Assembly (NCBI GenBank): GCA_039714555.1
Contig: JBDLJB010000002.1
Span: 1 to 64,000 of the forward strand
Length of the DNA: 64,000 bases
Source: Namhaeicola sp039714555
Lineage (GTDB): Bacteria > Bacteroidota > Bacteroidia > Flavobacteriales > Flavobacteriaceae
Direction of reading: 5' to 3'
Numbering within the stretch: position 1 is the first letter of the stretch; each line of letters begins with the position of its first letter. Positions 35,051-43,418 of this stretch are shown piece after piece. The notes under the pieces were generated by a model. The model ran no database searches. It was not told the DNA's origin and saw only the letters and a program-made list of their open reading frames with translations. The position numbers and the translations under genes are program-made.

Positions 35051-35980
35051 TTATCGTTTGATTTGTTGTGCTAATAAATAAATTATTGCCATTCTAATGG
35101 CTACACCATTTTCAACCTGATTTAAAATAATCGCTTGTTTTGAATCAGCAACATCACTTGTAAGTTCAACACCTCGATTAATTGGTCCCGGATGCATAAT
35201 AACGATATCTTTATCAATAGCATTCAATAATTTTTTATTGATCCCAAAAAGTTGTGTGTATTCTCTTACCGATGGAAAATATTTGATATCCATTCGTTCG
35301 TGTTGAACTCTAAGAACATTGGCTACATCACACCATTCTAATACTTTTTTTAATGAACCTTCATAACCAACACCCAATTCAGTAATATACTTTGGTATTA
35401 AAGTTTTTGGACCACATAATTTTACTTCGGCACCTTGTAATTTTAAAGCATAAATATTTGAAAGAGCAACTCTTGAATGTAAAATATCGCCAATTATGGC
35501 AATTTTTTTACCTTGAACTGTTCCAAGTTTTTCACGAATTGAATATGAGTCTAATAGGGCCTGTGTAGGATGTTCATGAGCGCCATCACCTGCATTGATA
35601 ATTTTGGCATTTACATTTTTTGATAAGAAGTCAGCTGCTCCTTCATTTGGGTGTCGCATGACAATAATATCAACTTTCATTGATAATATATTATTCGTAG
35701 TATCAATTAGAGTTTCTCCTTTTTTCACAGAAGATTGCGCCGCAGAAAAGTTGACAATATCAGCTGATAATCTTTTTTCAGCCAATTCAAATGAAAGCCG
35801 GGTTCGTGTGCTGTTTTCAAAAAATAAATTAGCAATGGTAATATCACGTAATGATGGTACTTTTTTGATTGGGCGGTTAATAACTTCTTTAAAGTGATCG
35901 GCAGTTTTAAAAATCAGATCAATATCTTGTTTTTTTAAATGTTTGATACCTATTAAATTATCAACGCTAAGTTTATTCAT
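35051..35980 (-). CDS. pyrB: Aspartate carbamoyltransferase catalytic subunit
   Basis: It condenses carbamoyl phosphate and aspartate in pyrimidine synthesis. From ATG 35980 (MNKLSVDNLIGIKHLKKQDI) it has 309 residues. The carbamoyl-phosphate loop is FFENSTRTRLSFE, the mobile loop region SSVKKGETL, and HPTQALLDSYSI and MHPGPINRGVEL complete the active site. No pyrI regulatory subunit is adjacent. It is 69 nt downstream of pyrR on the same strand. The ATG at 36010 would add ten residues that the family lacks. Confidence 0.96.
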   Translation of the reverse strand: MNKLSVDNLIGIKHLKKQDIDLIFKTADHFKEVINRPIKKVPSLRDITIANLFFENSTRTRLSFELAEKRLSADIVNFSAAQSSVKKGETLIDTTNNILSMKVDIIVMRHPNEGAADFLSKNVNAKIINAGDGAHEHPTQALLDSYSIREKLGTVQGKKIAIIGDILHSRVALSNIYALKLQGAEVKLCGPKTLIPKYITELGVGYEGSLKKVLEWCDVANVLRVQHERMDIKYFPSVREYTQLFGINKKLLNAIDKDIVIMHPGPINRGVELTSDVADSKQAIILNQVENGVAIRMAIIYLLAQQIKR

Positions 35981-36049
35981 TTTAATAGTTTTCTTTAATT
36001 TTGAATACAATATTATTTAAAATACAATAAAAATTTTATCAATAAATCA

Positions 36050-36589
36050 TTAACTTTTCACCAAATATACAGCATCTTTTTGTCCATTTTCTTTCCAGTT
36101 CACCTTAACTTGTTCAAAGTTAATTACATCAACTTGCCGGCCTTTATAATTTGGTTGAATAGGTAAATGCCTGCTAAATCTTCTGTCAATTAAAACCAAT
36201 AATTCTATATTTTTTGGTCTGCCAAAAGCTTGAATAGCAGTTAGGGCTGCTCGTGTACTTCTACCGGAATATAAAACATCATCAATAAATACAATATTTT
36301 TATTGTCAACAATAAAATCGATTTCTGTATTGTTTGCTTCTAATGGCTCCTCTCTTCTTCTAAAATCATCTCGATAAAAAGTAATATCTAATTTACCGTG
36401 TTTTATATTTTTCATGTTGTATTCTTCTTCTAAGATTTTAACTAATCGATCACATAAAAATATACCACGGGGTTGTAAACCAATTAAAATTGTATCAGAA
36501 AAATCAATGTGGTTTTCAATAAGCTGACAAGCTAAACGATGCAAGATGATTTCAATCTCTTTTTCGTTAAGTAAAATTTTTTTAGCCAT
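36050..36589 (-). CDS. pyrR: Bifunctional pyrimidine operon regulator / uracil phosphoribosyltransferase
   Basis: The 179-residue phosphoribosyltransferase-fold protein has the PRPP loop IVFIDDVLYSGRSTRAAL, the N-terminal LIGLQPRGIFLCDRLVKILEEE and the KLDITFYRDDF region with YRDD characteristic of PyrR. In Gram-positive bacteria PyrR binds pyr leader RNA and attenuates transcription; in Bacteroidota this has not been shown to my knowledge. I see no obvious PyrR-type anti-terminator in the 69 nt before pyrB. It leads the pyrB cluster and is divergent from the TPR gene. Confidence 0.94.
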   Translation of the reverse strand: MAKKILLNEKEIEIILHRLACQLIENHIDFSDTILIGLQPRGIFLCDRLVKILEEEYNMKNIKHGKLDITFYRDDFRRREEPLEANNTEIDFIVDNKNIVFIDDVLYSGRSTRAALTAIQAFGRPKNIELLVLIDRRFSRHLPIQPNYKGRQVDVINFEQVKVNWKENGQKDAVYLVKS

Positions 36590-36746
36590 AATAGCAATAT
36601 ACCAAAAATTAGATAGGCAAAGTTACATTTTTTTTGGAACGATTTTAAAATTTTTGATGTTAATTAAATTGTTAAGAAAAATTAAATCTAAATATTTTTC
36701 AAGAAGTGAGATATACTACTTTAGCTTTTGAAGAAATAGTTATATT

Positions 36747-38141
36747 ATGCATCAATTTTCAGATGACAATGAAAATATACCTTTATCAAAATTTGAGTTA
36801 ATGCTCAAAACTAATAGCGTTTACTTTTTTGATTCAAATGAATTTGAAGAGATAATTCTATATTATATTGATAATGGTAAGCTTTCATTGGCAAATAAAG
36901 CACTTCAATTGGGCTTAACTCAACATCCTATGTCTGTAGGATTGAGATTGATTAAAGTTGAACTTTTAATTTTGGAAGAAAAACTAGAGTCAGCAGAATT
37001 GATACTAGATCAACTACAAGAGTTTGAACCATCAAATGATGAGGTTTACATTCAAAAAGCAACTATTTTTTCTAAAAAAGGATTACATAAAAAAGCAATT
37101 GAAGCCTTAAAAAAAGCATTACAATATACTGATGATGATGTAGAAATCTATTCAATGATTGGTATGGAATATCTGTTTTTAGACGATTTTGACACTGCGC
37201 GATTAAATTTCGCTAAATGTTTAGATGTTGAATATGATAATTATTCTTCATTGTACAATGTAATTTATTGTTTTGATATGTTAGATCAACATAATGAAGC
37301 AGTTAACTATTTGGTAAAACATATTGATAAAGACCCATACAGTGAAGTTGCATGGCATCAGCTTGGGCGACAATACTATTTGATTGAGAATTATGAAAAA
37401 GCCTTAGAAGCTTTTGATTATGCTATTTTAGTTGATGAAACTTTTATTGGTGCTCATTTAGAAAAGGCTAAAACTTTAGAAAAATTAAAATATTTTCAAG
37501 AAGCTATTGATTATTATAATGCTACTATGGATTTAGACACTCCAACACCTTTTGCCTATTTGCGAATAGGAAAGTGTTACGAGCAATTAAATGAACCAAA
37601 ACTTGCCCTGGAATATTATAATAAAACGGTTAATGAAGATCCACTTTTAGACAAAGGATGGTTGGCTATTACAGATATTTACATCAAGAATTCAGAATAT
37701 CAACAAGCATTGTATTATATAAGAAAGGCATTGGGAATTGATGAAGAAAACATTGAATATTGGAATAAATTAGCCGAAATAAATTTAAAATTAAATCTTT
37801 TTGATGAAGCTGTTAAAGCTTATCAAAAAAGTATTGATCTAGAAGATGATAGATTAGATGTCTATATTGCTTTAGCAGATGTTTTACATTTTTTAGAGAA
37901 TAATTATAAGGCGATAGAGGTTTTAAATAAAGCCAATAAAAAATATAAAGATCATGCAGAAATTATTTATCGTTTGGCATGTTTAAATTATTTGATGCAA
38001 GACCAAAATGAAGCATTTTTCTTATTAGAAAAATCCTTAAAACTAAACTTTGAATATCACCATATTATAAAAAATATTTTTCCTTCAATTTTTTTAGATC
38101 AACAAATTATTTCATTAATTGAAAAGTTCAAAAAAGATTAA
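36747..38141 (+). CDS. Tetratricopeptide repeat protein
   Basis: The 464-residue protein is an almost continuous array of about twelve 34-residue helix pairs: AIEALKKALQYTDDDVEIYSMIG, YEKALEAFDYAILVDETFIGAH and FDEAVKAYQKSIDLEDDRLDVYIAL show the W/L-G-Y-A-F-A-P-type spacing. It lacks a signal peptide, so it probably acts in the cytoplasm as a protein-interaction scaffold. Many Flavobacteriia carry this gene near pyrR/rnz. No catalytic domain is fused. Partner proteins are unknown. Confidence 0.9.
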   Translation: MHQFSDDNENIPLSKFELMLKTNSVYFFDSNEFEEIILYYIDNGKLSLANKALQLGLTQHPMSVGLRLIKVELLILEEKLESAELILDQLQEFEPSNDEVYIQKATIFSKKGLHKKAIEALKKALQYTDDDVEIYSMIGMEYLFLDDFDTARLNFAKCLDVEYDNYSSLYNVIYCFDMLDQHNEAVNYLVKHIDKDPYSEVAWHQLGRQYYLIENYEKALEAFDYAILVDETFIGAHLEKAKTLEKLKYFQEAIDYYNATMDLDTPTPFAYLRIGKCYEQLNEPKLALEYYNKTVNEDPLLDKGWLAITDIYIKNSEYQQALYYIRKALGIDEENIEYWNKLAEINLKLNLFDEAVKAYQKSIDLEDDRLDVYIALADVLHFLENNYKAIEVLNKANKKYKDHAEIIYRLACLNYLMQDQNEAFFLLEKSLKLNFEYHHIIKNIFPSIFLDQQIISLIEKFKKD

Positions 38142-38253
38142 ATCTTTTTAACAGCTTTTCGACTTATGAATTGTTAATTGATGTTTTTTTGTCAATAATA
38201 ACATTATTTTAAAAACCATACGTTACTTAAGTCCCTACCTTAATCAAATTAAT

Positions 38254-38261
38254 TATATTTG
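38254..38261 (+). promoter_or_regulatory. -7 element upstream of the DUF368-aroE operon
   Basis: TATATTTG matches TAnnTTTG, 21 nt before the ATG at 38283. No TTG at standard distance upstream. Confidence 0.45.
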
Positions 38262-38282
38262 GCTTCTAATTGTTTTTTATAA

Positions 38283-39203
38283 ATGAAGCGAACATTAAAA
38301 GATTACTTAATAATCTCATTAAAAGGGGTTGCTATGGGAGCTGCAGATGTGGTTCCGGGAGTATCGGGAGGTACAATTGCTTTTGTATCAGGCATTTATG
38401 AAGAATTGATCGATTCGATTAATCAAGTAAATTTTAAGACTATAAAAATTCTTAAAAATGATGGAATTACTGCTGCATGGAAATCAATAAATGGAAACTT
38501 TTTGTTGGCATTATTTATAGGTATCTTTATTAGTGTTGTTTCGCTGGCTAAAATCATTAGACATTTAATGGAAACCCAACCCATTTTGCTTTGGTCATTT
38601 TTCTTTGGATTGGTTTTGGCAAGTGTTATTTATATCGCTAAACAAATAACCAAATGGCGTTTAATGACAGTCATTATGCTAATTGTTGGTGCTATTATTG
38701 CATATTTTATAACCATAATCCCTCCGCAAAGTATGCAAATTTCAAATGGATTTATTTTTTTAGCGGGAGCATTGGCAGTTTGTGCTATGATCTTACCGGG
38801 TATTTCCGGTAGTTTTATATTATTACTAATAGGAGCATATAAACCTGTGTTAGATGCAATACATTATAAAGATTTTAAAACTTTACTCTTTTTAGTACTT
38901 GGCGCTATTGTAGGTTTATTGACCTTTTCACGACTGTTAAAATGGTTATTTGATCATTATCAAAATTTAACATTGGCAACTTTAACAGGTTTTATTATTG
39001 GATCGTTAAATAAAATATGGCCTTGGAAAAAAGTATTACAGTCAGAGATTATTGAAGGAAAAGTTAAAATACTACAAGAAAAAAGTATTTCACCATTTGC
39101 TTTTGAAGGAGATAACCAATTATTATATGCATTACTTTTTGCTGCAATTGGAATTGGAGTTATTTTATTATTAGAAAGATTAGCAGTAAAAAAAATTGAT
39201 TAA
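38283..39203 (+). CDS. DUF368 membrane protein (undecaprenyl-phosphate translocase type), copy 1
   Basis: This 306-residue polytopic protein has the paired DUF368 signatures: GVAMGAADVVPGVSGGTIAF near residue 15-34 and AMILPGISGSFILLLIGAY near 165-183. These lie in two pseudo-symmetric halves with re-entrant helices. DUF368 proteins (PopT) were recently reported to return undecaprenyl phosphate across the inner membrane for reuse in wall and LPS synthesis. The second DUF368 gene follows after 2 nt, and aroE after that, so the three are one transcript. Assignment to lipid transport follows from the family, not from this sequence. Confidence 0.88.
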   Translation: MKRTLKDYLIISLKGVAMGAADVVPGVSGGTIAFVSGIYEELIDSINQVNFKTIKILKNDGITAAWKSINGNFLLALFIGIFISVVSLAKIIRHLMETQPILLWSFFFGLVLASVIYIAKQITKWRLMTVIMLIVGAIIAYFITIIPPQSMQISNGFIFLAGALAVCAMILPGISGSFILLLIGAYKPVLDAIHYKDFKTLLFLVLGAIVGLLTFSRLLKWLFDHYQNLTLATLTGFIIGSLNKIWPWKKVLQSEIIEGKVKILQEKSISPFAFEGDNQLLYALLFAAIGIGVILLLERLAVKKID

Positions 39204-39205
39204 AA

Positions 39206-40243
39206 ATGGCAACTACCAGAACTTTTTACGATAAAGTTTTCCTTTTTATTAAAGGATTGGCTATGGGGACTGCAAATAAGGTTCCTGGAGTATCTGGAGG
39301 GATGGTGGCATTTGTAACAGGTTTTTATGAAGAATTAATTTATTCTTTGCAAAAAATTAATAAAAAAGCTTTTATGTTACTTTTCAACGGTAGGTTTAGA
39401 AGCTTTTATCAGTATATAAATGGAGGGTTTTTATTGTTGGTCTTTGCAGGAAGTACATTTAGCTATTTTAGTATATCAAAAGTTTTGGATTATTTTCTAA
39501 CGAATCATGAATTGTACGTGTGGAGTACTTTTTTTGGAATGATCATAGGCTCTATTTACTATATTTTAAAAGATTTTAATGATTGGCGAATAAGAAATAT
39601 AATAGCTATTGGTATAGGAATTTCCATAGGGTTAGCAATTAGTATGATGAGCCCGGCTAAAGAAAATGATAATTTATGGTTTGTTTTTTTATGTGGAATG
39701 ATAGGTGTTTCAGGGATGACATTACCGGGTCTATCAGGGTCGTTTATTTTAATTTTATTGGGAAACTATGTTTTGCTTTTAGTTGACTCTGTCAACGAAT
39801 TATACAAAGTTATTATTGATATTTTTAGATGGAATTTTGATTTCATTAATGATGAAGAACGAATGAGATATATGAAAATAATCTCTAGTTTTACATTAGG
39901 TTCAATTGTAGGGTTGGTAGTTTCTTCACATATTTTAGGTTTCTTACTTAAAAGATGGCATCAAATTGTTACTTCAATTATTATTGGATTTATTACCGGC
40001 TCATTAGGAATAGTTTGGCCATGGAAAAAAGAAATATACAAAACAAACGAATATGGAGAAGTTTTATACGATAGCCAAGGTGATAAAGTTATAGAAAATT
40101 TTCTTAGATATATTCCTGATTTACATGACAAAACAACTTGGGTTGCTATTGGTTTTATAATACTTGGAGTAATAATTTTATTGGTATTGGAGATATATGG
40201 CAGAAAGAATAATCCAAGTTTTAATACTACAAAGCAATTTTAA
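39206..40243 (+). CDS. DUF368 membrane protein (undecaprenyl-phosphate translocase type), copy 2
   Basis: The paralogue of the preceding gene is 345 residues, with GLAMGTANKVPGVSGGMVAF and GMTLPGLSGSFILILLGNY at the matching places. It is longer because of an insertion in the second half (about 210-225, WNFDFINDEERMRYMKI) and a loop with TNEYGEVLYDSQGDK before the last helix. The copies differ enough to suggest old duplication with specialisation, not a recent event. The 2-nt gap implies coupled translation with copy 1. aroE starts 12 nt downstream. Confidence 0.88.
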   Translation: MATTRTFYDKVFLFIKGLAMGTANKVPGVSGGMVAFVTGFYEELIYSLQKINKKAFMLLFNGRFRSFYQYINGGFLLLVFAGSTFSYFSISKVLDYFLTNHELYVWSTFFGMIIGSIYYILKDFNDWRIRNIIAIGIGISIGLAISMMSPAKENDNLWFVFLCGMIGVSGMTLPGLSGSFILILLGNYVLLLVDSVNELYKVIIDIFRWNFDFINDEERMRYMKIISSFTLGSIVGLVVSSHILGFLLKRWHQIVTSIIIGFITGSLGIVWPWKKEIYKTNEYGEVLYDSQGDKVIENFLRYIPDLHDKTTWVAIGFIILGVIILLVLEIYGRKNNPSFNTTKQF

Positions 40244-40255
40244 AGATTTCGAAAA

Positions 40256-41011
40256 GTGAATAATATAAACGAGTCAATTTATGGTTTGATAGGTAAGAAT
40301 ATCTCCTATTCATTTTCAAAAGATTATTTCACTAAAAAATTTTCTAAACTAAATTTATATAATATAGCTTATAAAAATTTTGACATCAAAGATATTGAAG
40401 ATCTTACTTTGGTATTAAATGATAATATTGAGCATTTAAAAGGTTTAAATGTGACCATTCCTTATAAAGAAAAAGTATTTAAATATTTAGATGAAATTGA
40501 TGAAACTGCACAAAAAATAGGCGCTGTTAATACGATTAAAATTTTAGATGGTTATAGATTAAAAGGTTATAATACAGATGTTTATGGATTTAAAGAATCG
40601 TTAAGCCCATTACTTCTTAAACACCATAAAAATGCTTTGATCTTAGGAACAGGAGGAGCTTCAAAAGCTATAGCATATGCTTTAGATGAATTGCAAATTA
40701 GCTTTCAATTTGTTTCAAGAAATCCTAAAAATAAACAGACAATTTCTTATGATGATATCACGGATGAAGTAATGAAAAATAATCATATAATTATAAATTG
40801 TACACCCCTAGGTACATTTCCCAATATTGAAAATTTTCCAGAAATTCCTTATCAGTTTATTACTCAATATCATTTGCTTTACGACTTAATTTACAATCCT
40901 GAAGAAACAATATTCTTAAAAAAAGGAAAAGAAAAAAGTGCAATTATTAAAAATGGTTTAGAAATGCTTGAAATTCAAGCTGAGAAAGCTTGGGAGATAT
41001 GGAATTTTTAA
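40256..41011 (+). CDS. aroE: Shikimate dehydrogenase
   Basis: It reduces 3-dehydroshikimate with NADPH in aromatic amino acid synthesis. The 251-residue product starts at GTG 40256 (NNINESIYGLIGKNISYSFS). Substrate residues lie in SYSFSKDYF and GLNVTIPYKEKV (catalytic Lys), then NTIKI and GYNTDVYGF; the NADP loop is LGTGGASKAIAYAL, and NGLEMLEIQAEKAWEIW ends the protein. It is the third gene of the DUF368 operon; the link may be incidental, since aroE has no lipid role. Confidence 0.94.
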   Translation: MNNINESIYGLIGKNISYSFSKDYFTKKFSKLNLYNIAYKNFDIKDIEDLTLVLNDNIEHLKGLNVTIPYKEKVFKYLDEIDETAQKIGAVNTIKILDGYRLKGYNTDVYGFKESLSPLLLKHHKNALILGTGGASKAIAYALDELQISFQFVSRNPKNKQTISYDDITDEVMKNNHIIINCTPLGTFPNIENFPEIPYQFITQYHLLYDLIYNPEETIFLKKGKEKSAIIKNGLEMLEIQAEKAWEIWNF

Positions 41012-41144
41012 AAATTTATTAAATTGCGCAACTTTGTAAGATTAAATACATCTATTTTAATACAAAGTTTTGCGATATCAATAGCTAATTGTATATTTAG
41101 CAGCTTAAAAATAAATTGTAAATTAGAACTTTAAACATTATACA

Positions 41145-43211
41145 ATGTTAGACGGAAATACTGAGAATTTATCGAAAGATAATGAAGAAAAAAAGAGCAT
41201 TCAAGAAACTGAAATAACTAATGAAGAATCTGATGGAGTTATAAAAAAGATTAAAGATGAGCAAGTTATTGCTGAAGAGAAAGTTGAGGAGGTTGTTGAA
41301 GAAAAGGTAGAAGAACCATTATCTGATGATAAACCAAAAGAGATAAAAGAAGAAAGTACTGTAGAAACTGCAAAGACTAAAGAAGATTCTCAAAAGAATA
41401 TTGAAAACAAAAGAGAAGAATCAAAAAAAGAGGGTGATTCTGATGAAATATTAGAGAATAAATCCACAACGGATAAAGAAAAATCAAAAGAAGAAATTCC
41501 GGTACTTGATTATGCAAAATTAAGTTTAGAAGAATTAGCTGAAGAATTTGATAATTTACTCAATAATTTCCCTGTTAAAGATATCAAAAATCAATTTGAA
41601 GAAATTAAATCTAATTTTAATAAAAAATACAAATTAGTAGTTGAAGTAGAAAAAGATAAATTTGTAAAAGAAGGTGGTGAAGTAGGTGATTTTAAATTTA
41701 TTACTCCGGTAAAAAGTAAGTTCTTCGACTTGATTAGAGAGTTTAAAAAGAAACGTCAATACCACTATAAACAAATTGAAAGAGAGCGAAAAGATAATCT
41801 GGAAAATAAGTTAACAGTAATTGAAAAATTAAAAATACTGATCGAAAATGCTGAACCTTCAACTATGTATAAAGAGTTTAAGGAATTACAAAATGAATGG
41901 AGAGCTATTGGTCAAATTCCACGTACAAAATATAATGATGTATGGCAAACTTATCACCATCATGTAGAAAGATTTTATGATCTGTTGCATTTAAATAGAG
42001 ACTTTATTGATCTAGATTTTAAACATAATTTAGAAGAAAAAACCAAATTGGTTGAAACTGCTGAAAAGCTAGCCGAAATGGAAGATGTTGATAAAGCTTT
42101 TAGAGAATTACAGGTCTTACATCGTATGTGGAAAGAAGATATTGGTCCTGTAGCTCGTGAATACAGAGATGAAATTTGGAACAGATTTAGTGATGCTACT
42201 AAAAAAATTCACCACAAACGTCACGAAATTCAAAAAGATCTCGATGCAAAATTTGAAGAAAATGTTGGTAAAAAGTTATTGGTAATTGAAAAAATAAAAT
42301 CAATAAATATTGATGATATATCTTCACATAAAGAATGGCAAAATGCGATAAGAAATATTGAGCAGTTGCGAAAAGATTTTTTTGCTATTGGTCGCGTACC
42401 AAGTTCAAAGAATGAAGAAATTTGGAATTTATTTAAAGGTGCTACACGTGATTTTAATCGTTCTAAAAATGCATTTTATAAGAGTATAAAAAAGGAACAA
42501 AATGAGAATCTGACTAAAAAAATGCATTTGGTCAATCAAGCTGAATCATTGAAAGAGAGTGAAGATTGGAATACAGTTACTGATATTTTTAAGAAAATTC
42601 AAGCTGATTGGAAAAAGATAGGTCATGTACCTAAAAAAGATTCAGATGAAATATGGAAAAGATTTAAAGATGCTTGTAACCATTATTTTGACAGATTAAA
42701 TAATAGACAAGATGATGCTAATAAAGAATTTATAGATGTTTTTAATAGTAAAAAAGAATTGTTAAGTAAACTAAAAGAAGCAATTAGCCAAGAAGAAGAA
42801 ATTGATATTGAGAAAGTTAATTCTTTTATTTCCGAATGGAGAGATTTAGGTGCTTTACCTGTTAAAATGCATCATATTGAAGCAAAATTTAACAAAGCAT
42901 TAGAATCAGCCTATAAAAAATCAGGTATCGATAAAGATGAAGCAGTATTTTTGAAATTCAAAAATATCGTTGATTTTTATGTAGATCAAAAAGATACAAG
43001 AAAAATTGAAGGAGAACAGTTTTTTGTACGAAAAAAGATTGATGATCTTACCAGAGAAGTAAAACAACTTGAAAATAATGTAAGTTTTATTTCAAATGTT
43101 TCTGATGATAATCCGCTGGTTAAAAATGTACTAGATAAAATTGAAGGCTATAAAAATGATCTACAAGTCTGGAAAAGAAAGATCGATTATTTAAAAAAGT
43201 TAGAATATTAA
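41145..43211 (+). CDS. DUF349 repeat protein
   Basis: The first 115 residues are a disordered, highly charged Glu/Lys region. After it come repeated helical DUF349 units, each with a W-x-x-I/L-G-x-V/I-P pattern: LQNEWRAIGQIPRTKYNDVWQTY, MWKEDIGPVAREYRDEIWNRF, DFFAIGRVPSSKNEEIWNLF, DWKKIGHVPKKDSDEIWKRF and EWRDLGALPVKMHHIEAKF. Five or so repeats in 688 residues form an elongated helical rod. The function is not established; it has no signal peptide and is expected in the cytoplasm. It ends with a strong terminator at 43212-43245. Confidence 0.88.
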   Translation: MLDGNTENLSKDNEEKKSIQETEITNEESDGVIKKIKDEQVIAEEKVEEVVEEKVEEPLSDDKPKEIKEESTVETAKTKEDSQKNIENKREESKKEGDSDEILENKSTTDKEKSKEEIPVLDYAKLSLEELAEEFDNLLNNFPVKDIKNQFEEIKSNFNKKYKLVVEVEKDKFVKEGGEVGDFKFITPVKSKFFDLIREFKKKRQYHYKQIERERKDNLENKLTVIEKLKILIENAEPSTMYKEFKELQNEWRAIGQIPRTKYNDVWQTYHHHVERFYDLLHLNRDFIDLDFKHNLEEKTKLVETAEKLAEMEDVDKAFRELQVLHRMWKEDIGPVAREYRDEIWNRFSDATKKIHHKRHEIQKDLDAKFEENVGKKLLVIEKIKSINIDDISSHKEWQNAIRNIEQLRKDFFAIGRVPSSKNEEIWNLFKGATRDFNRSKNAFYKSIKKEQNENLTKKMHLVNQAESLKESEDWNTVTDIFKKIQADWKKIGHVPKKDSDEIWKRFKDACNHYFDRLNNRQDDANKEFIDVFNSKKELLSKLKEAISQEEEIDIEKVNSFISEWRDLGALPVKMHHIEAKFNKALESAYKKSGIDKDEAVFLKFKNIVDFYVDQKDTRKIEGEQFFVRKKIDDLTREVKQLENNVSFISNVSDDNPLVKNVLDKIEGYKNDLQVWKRKIDYLKKLEY

Positions 43212-43245
43212 AAAAAAATCCTGCTATTTGGCAGGATTTTTTTTT
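43212..43245 (+). terminator. Intrinsic terminator of the DUF349 gene
   Basis: ATCCTGC (43218-43224) pairs with GCAGGAT (43231-43237) around a 6-nt loop, followed by T9. The preceding A8 could make it work in both directions. Confidence 0.93.
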
Positions 43246-43383
43246 ATATTTTTTTAAATAAAATGATATCAAACATTTTTAATTGAACTTTCTCTGTAAA
43301 AAACATTCCTGATTTTTAATAGGGGGCAAACACATAAAATATTTTTCATTGAATTTATGAATATTTACAATAAAAAATAAATG

Positions 43384-43391
43384 TAATTTTG
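43384..43391 (+). promoter_or_regulatory. -7 element upstream of ettA
   Basis: TAATTTTG matches TAnnTTTG, 27 nt before the ATG at 43419. The nearest TTG (43349-43351) is 32 nt away, too far for a standard -33 element. Confidence 0.45.
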
Positions 43392-43418
43392 CAAAACTAA
43401 ATTCAATTTCACAAAATT

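Noticed and set aside
36590..36746. PyrR-type attenuator upstream of pyrR
   Set aside because: No anti-terminator/terminator pair or conserved PyrR-binding loop could be recognised in the divergent region.
41026..41075. Inverted repeat AACTTTGTA/TACAAAGTT between aroE and the DUF349 gene as a terminator
   Set aside because: The loop is 22 nt and no T tract follows; it may be an operator, but nothing else supports that.
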